From the NCBI RefSeq assembly GCF_030687535.1, contig NZ_CP117437.1, positions 3,431,501 through 3,495,500 of the forward strand: a stretch of 64,000 nucleotides of DNA, in the 5' to 3' direction. Shown here in pieces: positions 57,593-64,000 of this stretch. Each line of letters begins with the position of its first letter. Position 1 is the first letter of the stretch. Position numbers and translations under genes: made by a program. The DNA comes from Pseudomonas sp. FP2335. GTDB taxonomy: Bacteria; Pseudomonadota; Gammaproteobacteria; Pseudomonadales; Pseudomonadaceae. Below the pieces are notes generated by a model that was given only the letters and a program-made list of their open reading frames with translations, did no database searches and had not been told where the DNA came from.

Positions 57593-57910
57593 ATGCAAGT
57601 TTCGATGATCGGTGCGGCCATGGCGCTGCTGCTACTCATTCCCCTGCCCGTCGGCGCTGCCGTGGATGCACGCCGCCTGGAACACCTGCTGACCCAGGAC
57701 TGCGGCGCGTGCCACGGCCTGTACCTCACTGGCGGCCTCGGCCCGCCGCTGACGCCCCAGGCCTTGGCCGGTAAAAGCCGCGACAGCCTGATCGCCACCG
57801 TGGCCTACGGCCGCCCTACCCGCGCCATGCCCGGTTGGGCGCCGCTGCTCAACGCCAGTGAAATCGCCTGGCTGGTCGACCGTCTCTTGAGAGGAAGCCT
57901 CGCGCCATGA
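57593..57910 (+). CDS. nirC: Cytochrome c55x NirC
   Basis: A 105-residue periplasmic monoheme cytochrome c with signal peptide and heme motif CGACH (37-41), axial Met in RAMPGW. May serve in heme d1 completion or as an alternative NirS electron donor. Overlaps nirF by 4 nt. Confidence 0.93.
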   Translation: MQVSMIGAAMALLLLIPLPVGAAVDARRLEHLLTQDCGACHGLYLTGGLGPPLTPQALAGKSRDSLIATVAYGRPTRAMPGWAPLLNASEIAWLVDRLLRGSLAP

Positions 57911-59076
57911 TCCGTCCGTTGAGCTTGTCCCTGTGCCTGTTGCTTGGCGCCTGCACCCAGCCCGCAGTGCGCGGCAGCGGTGACCTGGGCCTGGTGATCG
58001 AACGCGCCAGCGCCAGTGTGCAAATCATTGAAACCAGCGGCATCACCGCCCTGGCGCGCATCGACGGCCTGGGCGACCTGTCCCACGCCTCGGTGGTGTT
58101 CTCCCGCGACCAGCGCTATGCCTACATCTTTGGCCGCGACGGCGGGCTGACCAAGGTTGACTTGCTGGGCCAGCGCATCGACAAACGCATCCTCCAGGGC
58201 GGCAACAGCATCGGCGGTGCGATCAGCCAGGATGGGCGCCTGATTGCCGTGTCCAACTACCAGCCCGGCGGGGTCAAGGTGTTCGACGCCGCGACCCTGG
58301 CCCTGGTCGCCGACATCCCCGCCACCCCGTTGCCCGACGGCAAGCGCTCACGGGTCGTGGGCCTGGTGGATGCGCCCGGCCAGCGCTTCGTATTCAGCCT
58401 GTTCGACACGGGCGAGATCTGGAGCGCGGATTTCAGTCATGGCACCGCGCCCACCATCCGCCGCTTCAAAGACATCGGTGAGCAACCCTACGACGCGCTG
58501 ATCACCGCCGACGGCCGCTACTACATGGCCGGGCTGTTCGGCGAGGACGGCATGGCCCAACTCGACCTGTGGCACCCGGAACAAGGCGTCAAGCGCGTGC
58601 TCGCCGACTACGGCCGTGGCCAGGCCAAATTGCCGGTGTACAAGATGCCCCACCTCGAAGGCTGGGCCGTGGCCGACAACCAGGCCTTCGTGCCTGCCGT
58701 GGGTCGCCACCAGGTGCTGGTGATGGACGCACGCAACTGGCAGCAGACCGCCGCCATCGCCGTGGCCGGCCAGCCGATCTTCGTGACGGCGCGGCCGGAC
58801 GGGCGCCAGCTGTGGGTCAACTTCGCCTACCCGGACAACGACCGCGTGCAGGTACTTGACAGCCAAACCCACCAGATCGTTGCCGACCTGCGCCCCGGTC
58901 CCGGTGTGCTGCACATGGAGTTCACCGGGCGTGGCGAGCAACTGTGGTTGTCGGTGCGTGACGGTGAGCAGGTGCAGGTCTGGGACCCGTATCGCCTAAC
59001 CTTGCTCAAGACCTTGCCGGCCTTGAGCCCCAGCGGAATTTTCTTCAGCAGCCGTGCGCAAAAAATGGGGTATTGA
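57907..59076 (+). CDS. nirF: Heme d1 biosynthesis protein NirF
   Basis: A 389-residue propeller protein related to NirS but without heme c. The N-terminus has a lipobox LLGAC (Cys16), so it is anchored in the periplasm. NirF catalyses a late heme d1 step (lactone or acid processing of a d1 precursor). Confidence 0.94.
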   Translation: MIRPLSLSLCLLLGACTQPAVRGSGDLGLVIERASASVQIIETSGITALARIDGLGDLSHASVVFSRDQRYAYIFGRDGGLTKVDLLGQRIDKRILQGGNSIGGAISQDGRLIAVSNYQPGGVKVFDAATLALVADIPATPLPDGKRSRVVGLVDAPGQRFVFSLFDTGEIWSADFSHGTAPTIRRFKDIGEQPYDALITADGRYYMAGLFGEDGMAQLDLWHPEQGVKRVLADYGRGQAKLPVYKMPHLEGWAVADNQAFVPAVGRHQVLVMDARNWQQTAAIAVAGQPIFVTARPDGRQLWVNFAYPDNDRVQVLDSQTHQIVADLRPGPGVLHMEFTGRGEQLWLSVRDGEQVQVWDPYRLTLLKTLPALSPSGIFFSSRAQKMGY

Positions 59077-59077
59077 G

Positions 59078-59536
59078 ATGGACCTTGACCTGCTCAGCCA
59101 GCAATTGATCGAACGCTACCAGCACGGCATGCCGCTGTGCGCCGAACCCTACCGGGAAATGGCCCAGGTGCTGGGCTGTCGCGAAGCCGAGGTGATGGCC
59201 TGCCTGCAACGCCTGGAACTGGCCGGCGCGCTGTCGCGCATCGGCCCGGTGTTCGAACACACCCGCGCCGGCGCCAGCACGCTGGCCGCCCTGGCGGTGC
59301 CGCTTGAGCGGCTGGAACAGGTGGCCCATCGGGTCAGCCAGTACCCGGAGGTCAATCACAACTACGCACGCGAGCACCATTACAACCTGTGGTTCGTGCT
59401 CACCGGGCCGCACCGCCAGCACTTGGAACAGATCCTCGACGAGCTGGAGAAAGACACCGGCCTGCGCCCCCTGGATTTGCCGATGCTCACTGCCTACCGC
59501 ATCGACCTCGGGTTCTCCCTGGGAGCGCACCCGTGA
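59078..59536 (+). CDS. nirD: Siroheme decarboxylase subunit NirD
   Basis: A 152-residue AsnC/Lrp-like protein; NirD, L, G and H act together to decarboxylate siroheme to didecarboxysiroheme. HTH-like N-terminus (HGMPLCAEPYREMAQVLGCREAEV), then VNHNYAREHHYNLWFVLTG with the conserved YxxxHxxNxWF active-site segment. Start ATG 59078, immediately after nirF. Confidence 0.92.
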   Translation: MDLDLLSQQLIERYQHGMPLCAEPYREMAQVLGCREAEVMACLQRLELAGALSRIGPVFEHTRAGASTLAALAVPLERLEQVAHRVSQYPEVNHNYAREHHYNLWFVLTGPHRQHLEQILDELEKDTGLRPLDLPMLTAYRIDLGFSLGAHP

Positions 59537-60048
59537 TCACGCCCCTGAACCACGAACAAATGCTCGACCTGCGCCAATGCCTGGAACGGGGTTTGCCAGT
59601 GGTGCCACGGCCCTACGATGCCCTCGCCGAACGCATCGGCGCCCATCACGATCAGGTGCTGCAACAGATGCAGCAATGGCAGGAGCAAGGCCTGTTCCGC
59701 CGTGTTGGCCTGGTACTCAACCACCGTGCCCTGGGCTTTGTCGCCAATGCCATGCTGGTGCTCGATGTCCCGGACGCGCTGGTGGATGAAATCGGTGCCC
59801 GCCTGGGCCGCGCACCGCGTATCAACCTGTGCTACCAACGCCCGCGCCGCCTGCCGCTGTGGCGCTACAACCTGTTCTGCATGGTGCACGGCCGCGAGCG
59901 CGAAGAGGTCGCGGCGCATATCCAGGCGGTGCTGGAGCAGCAACAACTGAGTGACCTGCCCCACCACCTGCTGTTCAGCACCCGCGCCTACAAACAATGC
60001 GGCGGGCGTTTTGCGCCGCCACCGTCGCAGGTGTGGGCCCATGGATGA
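59533..60048 (+). CDS. nirL: Siroheme decarboxylase subunit NirL
   Basis: A 171-residue AsnC-like paralogue in the NirDLGH set, with the CYQRPRRLPLWRYNLFCMVHG variant of the active-site segment. The GTG start overlaps the nirD stop (GTGA). Assignment as L rather than H follows gene order nirDLGH. Confidence 0.9.
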   Translation: MITPLNHEQMLDLRQCLERGLPVVPRPYDALAERIGAHHDQVLQQMQQWQEQGLFRRVGLVLNHRALGFVANAMLVLDVPDALVDEIGARLGRAPRINLCYQRPRRLPLWRYNLFCMVHGREREEVAAHIQAVLEQQQLSDLPHHLLFSTRAYKQCGGRFAPPPSQVWAHG

Positions 60049-60484
60049 CTTCGACCGCCGCCTGATCAACCGCCTGCAACGGGGCCTGCCGCTGGTGCGC
60101 CAGCCATGGCAACACGTCGCCGAGGAGCTGCAGAGCCGGCCCTGCGAGGTGCTCGACCGCCTGCATGATCTGCTCGAGGACGGCGTGCTCACGCGCTTCG
60201 GCCCGATGTTCGACATCGAGCAGTTCGGCGGCGCCTTCACCCTCGCCGCCCTGGCGGTACCCGAGGCGCGATTCGAGACGGTGGCCGCGCAACTCAACGC
60301 GCTGGTGCAAGTGGCCCACAACTACCGCCGCGAACACCAGTGGAACATGTGGTTCGTGCTGGCCTGCGCCAGCGCGACGGAGCTGGCCGCGACCCTGTCC
60401 CGCATCGAAGCCCTGACGGGGCTGACGGTGCTCAACCTGCCGAAGGAGCACACCTACCATGTCGGTCTGTATTTCCCGGTCTGA
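60041..60484 (+). CDS. nirG: Siroheme decarboxylase subunit NirG
   Basis: A 147-residue member of the set with AHNYRREHQWNMWFVLA, close to NirD. Overlaps nirL by 8 nt. Confidence 0.91.
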   Translation: MDDFDRRLINRLQRGLPLVRQPWQHVAEELQSRPCEVLDRLHDLLEDGVLTRFGPMFDIEQFGGAFTLAALAVPEARFETVAAQLNALVQVAHNYRREHQWNMWFVLACASATELAATLSRIEALTGLTVLNLPKEHTYHVGLYFPV

Positions 60485-60959
60485 CAACGCCCTGGCCCTG
60501 CGCCTGGTCACCCTGACCCAAAGCGGCCTGCCGCTGGTGGAAGACCCCTGGGCATGGCTCGCCGAGCAATTGGGCATCAGCGTCGAATCGACCCTGGATC
60601 TGCTCAAGCGCCTGCAAGCCGAAGGCGCGATCCGCCGCATCGCCGCCGTGCCCAACCATTACCGCCTCGGCTATCGGCACAACGGCATGACCGTGTGGGA
60701 CGTCGTCGACACGCAGATGCCACGCCTGGGCGAACTGCTCGGCGCGCAGCCCTTCGTCAGCCATTGCTACCGTCGCCCGCGCCGCCCGGATTGGCCGTAC
60801 AACCTGTTCGCCATGGTGCATGGGCGCAGCCGCGAAGAAATCGACAGCTACCGCGATCACCTGCGCTACCTGCTGGGCGATGCCTGCCGTGCCGACGAGA
60901 TGCTGGTAAGCAGCCGCATCCTGAAAAAAACCGGCCTGCGCCTGAGCCCCTCGCACTGA
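60459..60959 (+). CDS. nirH: Siroheme decarboxylase subunit NirH
   Basis: A 166-residue member with SHCYRRPRRPDWPYNLFAMVHG, close to NirL. Overlaps nirG by 26 nt, the longest overlap in this operon. Confidence 0.91.
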   Translation: MSVCISRSDNALALRLVTLTQSGLPLVEDPWAWLAEQLGISVESTLDLLKRLQAEGAIRRIAAVPNHYRLGYRHNGMTVWDVVDTQMPRLGELLGAQPFVSHCYRRPRRPDWPYNLFAMVHGRSREEIDSYRDHLRYLLGDACRADEMLVSSRILKKTGLRLSPSH

Positions 60960-60972
60960 CAAGGAATGCCCC

Positions 60973-62151
60973 ATGCTGCGAATCAGTCAGTACCTGCGCA
61001 CCTTGGCCGGCCAATGCCCGCCGCCCCGCGCTTCTACCCCAGGCAGCGACCGCCCGCCGGTGGTGATCTGGAACCTGTTGCGGCGCTGCAACCTCACCTG
61101 CAAGCACTGCTACGCCACCAGCGCCGACAGCGTATTTCGCGATGAGCTGGACACTGCCACGGCACTGCGGGTGATCGACGACCTGCACGCCGCCGGGGTG
61201 CGCGTGTTGATCCTGTCCGGCGGCGAGCCCCTGCTGCGCGAGGATCTGTTCCAGCTCAGCGCCTATGCGCGGGACAAAGGTTTTTTCGTTGCACTGTCCA
61301 CCAACGGCACGCTGATCGACGAGCAGAACATCCAGCAGATCGCCGATGCCCGCTACGACTATGTGGGCATCAGCATCGACGGCCTCGAAGCGACCCACGA
61401 CGCATTCCGCCAGCTGCAAGGCAGTTTCCAGCGTTCGCTGCACGCCATTCGCCTGTGCCGCGAGGCCGGGATTCGCGTGGGCCTGCGCACCACGCTGACC
61501 CAGGCCAACCACGCGCAACTCCCGCAGTTGCTGGAGCTGATGCGTGAATACGATGTGCAGAAATTCTATCTGTCGCACCTCAACTACAGCGGGCGCGGCA
61601 AGCGCAGCCGCCAGCTGGACGCACACCGCCAGATGAGCCGCGACGCCATGACGCTGATTTTCCAGCAGGCCTGGCACGACATCGAACACGGCGTGGCCAG
61701 CGACTTTGTCAGCGGCAACAACGACGCCGACGCCATCCTGTTGCTGCAATGGGTGCACCGCCACCTGCCCGAGCATTACCCGCAACTGGAACACCTGCTG
61801 CACGGCTGGGGCGGCAATGCGTCGGGCAGCGGCATCGCGAATATCGACAACACCGGCGAAGTGCACCCGGACACCTACTGGTGGCAGCACTCGGTGGGCA
61901 ATGTGCGCAACCGCACCTTTCGCCACCTCTGGCTGGAGCAGCCCGACCCGTTGCTGTTGCGCCTGCGCGAGCACCCGCGCCAGATCGGCGGGCGCTGCAC
62001 CGACTGCCGCTGGCTGCCAATCTGCAACGGCAATACGCGCACCCGCGCCTGGGCCGATGGCGACCTGTGGGGCCCGGACCCCGGGTGCTATCTCAGCGAT
62101 GCCGAGATCGCCCGGCAGTCACCCAGCCTGATCCCGTGCGCCACCCGGTGA
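60973..62151 (+). CDS. nirJ: Heme d1 radical-SAM enzyme NirJ
   Basis: A 392-residue radical-SAM SPASM-type enzyme that removes propionate side chains from didecarboxysiroheme. CX3CX2C as CNLTCKHC, SAM segment LSGGEPLL, and C-terminal Cys cluster (GGRCTDCRWLPICNGN, then PGC). Confidence 0.95.
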   Translation: MLRISQYLRTLAGQCPPPRASTPGSDRPPVVIWNLLRRCNLTCKHCYATSADSVFRDELDTATALRVIDDLHAAGVRVLILSGGEPLLREDLFQLSAYARDKGFFVALSTNGTLIDEQNIQQIADARYDYVGISIDGLEATHDAFRQLQGSFQRSLHAIRLCREAGIRVGLRTTLTQANHAQLPQLLELMREYDVQKFYLSHLNYSGRGKRSRQLDAHRQMSRDAMTLIFQQAWHDIEHGVASDFVSGNNDADAILLLQWVHRHLPEHYPQLEHLLHGWGGNASGSGIANIDNTGEVHPDTYWWQHSVGNVRNRTFRHLWLEQPDPLLLRLREHPRQIGGRCTDCRWLPICNGNTRTRAWADGDLWGPDPGCYLSDAEIARQSPSLIPCATR

Positions 62152-62194
62152 CACAACCGGGGGCGCCTGCCTGATGATGAACAGAGGACGTCCC

Positions 62195-63019
62195 ATGCAC
62201 CTTCCGACTGCCATACCCGCGAGCCTGCACAGCCCCTTCCACCCCGGCGAAGTCGCGCTGGTGGGCGCCGGCCCCGGCGACCCGCGCCTGTTGACCCTGC
62301 GCGCCTGGAGCCTGTTGATGCAGGCCGACGCAGTGGTGTTCGACCGCCTGATCAGCGCCGAGCTGCTGAGCCTGATCCCCCTGACTTGCGCCCGCCATTA
62401 CGTGGGCAAGGCCAGCGGTTACCACAGCCTGCCCCAGGATCAACTCAACGCCCTGCTCGCCGAGTTGGCCGAACAGGGTCAGCGCGTGGTCCGCCTCAAG
62501 GGCGGCGACCCGTTTATCTTCGGGCGCGGCGCCGAGGAGCTGGAATACCTGCTCGCGCGCGACATCCCGTGCCAGGTGGTGCCAGGCATTACCGCCGCGT
62601 CCGGGTGCAGCGCCTACGCGGGCATCCCATTGACCCACCGCGACCTGGTCAACTCCTGCCGCTTCGTCACCGGGCACTTGCAGCGCGACGGCGCCTTGAA
62701 ACTGCCGTGGGCCAGCCTCGCCGAGCCGAGCCAGACCCTGGTGTTCTACATGGGCCTGTCGAACCTGGCGCTGATCGCCGAACACCTGGTGGCCGCCGGT
62801 TTACCGGGCGATACCCCGGCAGCGTTGATCAGCAATGGCGCGCGGGCCGACCAGCACGTGGCCCGTGGCACCTTGCGCCAGTTGCCGACCCTGGCGGCCG
62901 ACTGCGAACCCGGCGTGCCGACCCTGACGGTGATCGGTGCGGTGGTGAACCTGTTTGCCGACGCCGCCCTGCACTACCCCGCGAGCCTGTCGGCGCCCCG
63001 CGTCCCGGTGGCGTCGTGA
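62195..63019 (+). CDS. nirE: Uroporphyrinogen III methyltransferase NirE
   Basis: A 274-residue SUMT making precorrin-2 for heme d1. VALVGAGPGDPRLLTLRA, RLKGGDPFIFGRGAEE and VPGITAASGCSAYAGIPLTHR are full matches. ATG 62195 follows GAGGA at proper spacing; ATG 62174/62177 lack a ribosome site. Confidence 0.93.
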   Translation: MHLPTAIPASLHSPFHPGEVALVGAGPGDPRLLTLRAWSLLMQADAVVFDRLISAELLSLIPLTCARHYVGKASGYHSLPQDQLNALLAELAEQGQRVVRLKGGDPFIFGRGAEELEYLLARDIPCQVVPGITAASGCSAYAGIPLTHRDLVNSCRFVTGHLQRDGALKLPWASLAEPSQTLVFYMGLSNLALIAEHLVAAGLPGDTPAALISNGARADQHVARGTLRQLPTLAADCEPGVPTLTVIGAVVNLFADAALHYPASLSAPRVPVAS

Positions 63020-64000
63020 AGCGCCTGTGGTTGCTGCCATTGCTATGGGCCGGCGGCGCCCACGGTACGCCGGCCGAGGACTACCACCAGTATTGCGAGA
63101 GCTGCCACGGCCTCAATCGCATCGGCGCCAGCGGCCCGGCGTTACTCCCCGAAAGCCTAGGGCGGATCAAGCCGGACGAGGTGCGCAAGGTCATCACGCA
63201 AGGCCGTCCCGCCAGCCAGATGGCCGCCTTCGGGGCCCAATTGAGCGCAGCGCAGATCGACGGGCTGGCGGACTTCCTGCAACAACCGCCCGCCACACCG
63301 GCAACCTGGAGCGTGCAGGACATCCGCGACAGCCACCGCTTGCTGGCCGACCTGACGCAGTTGCCAACCACCGCGCAACACCACGCCGACCCGCTCAACC
63401 TGTTTGTGGTGGTGGAGTCCGGCGACCATCACATCAACATCCTCGACGGCGATCGCTTCACTGTGCTGGACCGTTTTGCCAGCCACTTTGCCGTACACGG
63501 CGGGCCCAAGTTCTCGCCGGACGGACGCTTCGTGTACTTCGCCTCGCGGGACGGCTGGATCAGCCTGTATGACCTGCACAACCTCAAGCTGATCGCCGAG
63601 ATCCGCGCCGGACTCAACACGCGCAACCTGGCAGTGAGCAAGGACGGGCGCTGGGTGCTGGTGGGCAACTACCTGCCGGGCAACCTGGTGGTGCTCGATG
63701 CGCGTGACCTGTCGCTGGTCAAGCTGCTGCCGACCGGGTCGCGGGTCAGCGCCGTGTACACCGCACCGCCGCGTGACAGTTTTGTGGTGGCGCTCAAGGA
63801 TGTGAACGAGGTTTGGGAGCTGTCCTATGCCGCCCCACAACCCAGCTTCGAACCCCGGCGCATCGCGGCCCGCGACGTACTGGATGACTTCTCGTTCACC
63901 CCCGATTACCGCCAGTTGCTCGCCACGTCACGCAAGGCCGGTGGCGGCCAGGTGATCGACCTCGATTCGGGAGACGTGGTCACCGATATTCCACTGGCCG
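63016..64000 (+). CDS. nirN: Heme d1 dehydrogenase NirN (cut by window end)
   Basis: The first 328 residues of a NirS-like periplasmic protein: signal sequence, heme c motif CESCH (27-31), then a propeller related to NirS and NirF (FVVVESGDHHINILDGD, FVYFASRDGWISLYDLHNLK). NirN performs the final dehydrogenation of heme d1. GTG start overlaps nirE (GTGA). No stop is reached inside the window. Confidence 0.92.
   Translation, partial: MKRLWLLPLLWAGGAHGTPAEDYHQYCESCHGLNRIGASGPALLPESLGRIKPDEVRKVITQGRPASQMAAFGAQLSAAQIDGLADFLQQPPATPATWSVQDIRDSHRLLADLTQLPTTAQHHADPLNLFVVVESGDHHINILDGDRFTVLDRFASHFAVHGGPKFSPDGRFVYFASRDGWISLYDLHNLKLIAEIRAGLNTRNLAVSKDGRWVLVGNYLPGNLVVLDARDLSLVKLLPTGSRVSAVYTAPPRDSFVVALKDVNEVWELSYAAPQPSFEPRRIAARDVLDDFSFTPDYRQLLATSRKAGGGQVIDLDSGDVVTDIPLA

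Overview
The window is GC-rich and comes from a denitrifying Pseudomonas, most likely of the P. fluorescens group. The gene orders (narK1K2GHJI-ppiase-moaA next to narXL, nosRZDFYL, nirSMCFDLGHJEN divergent from nirQ-norEF, then norCBD and dnr) and the REP repeat families are typical of that genus. It is essentially a complete denitrification island (about 10.3 to 64 kb) preceded by ordinary accessory and housekeeping genes.

Layout. 0-7 kb: a partial nudK, a GGDEF diguanylate cyclase, an SDR, a lipoprotein hydrolase, an FMN-dependent alpha-hydroxyacid dehydrogenase divergent from a DeoR-type regulator, then small stress-type genes (PLDc_N membrane protein, hemerythrin, DUF3079). 7.2-10.3 kb: a four-gene ferrous-iron uptake operon (ftrABCD type) behind a Fur-box-like sequence. 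10.35-12 kb: a chemoreceptor. 12-15 kb: the anaerobic ribonucleotide reductase, with its glycyl-radical tail encoded by a separate small gene (nrdD, nrdD tail, nrdG). 15.2-29.3 kb: the nitrate respiration block. 29.3-30.6 and 39.3-40.9 kb: two direct-oriented tandem arrays of a 163-bp REP-containing unit, flanking a second DNR-type regulator and the nos operon. 40.9-45.9 kb: pdxH-moaB-moeA-ubiU-ubiV-ubiT, which reads as a single operon behind a DNR box. 46-48.7 kb: nnrS with a CopD-like partner, divergent from dnr-dnrP. 48.7-55.4 kb: norCBD, a decayed two-gene cassette, norEF and nirQ. 55.4-64 kb: nirS and the heme d1 genes, cut inside nirN by the window end.

How it works together. Nitrate enters through NarK1/K2 and is reduced by NarGHI. 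The periplasmic NirS (with NirM as a likely donor), NorCB and NosZ then complete NO2- to NO to N2O to N2. moaA, moaB and moeA serve the Mo cofactor of NarG; nirFDLGHJEN make heme d1 for NirS; ubiUVT allow ubiquinone synthesis without O2; nrd supplies dNTPs without O2. I located seven TTGAC/T-N4-A/GTCAA boxes, upstream of nrdD, narK1/narX, nosR, pdxH, nnrS/dnr, norC and nirS/nirQ. Most lie at a distance fitting activation from about -41.5 by ANR/DNR. A NarL-type 7-2-7 palindrome sits between narK1 and narX. The main oddities are the REP arrays bracketing nos, the split nrdD, the O2-dependent PdxH type in an anaerobic operon, and the decayed cassette inside the nir/nor cluster.
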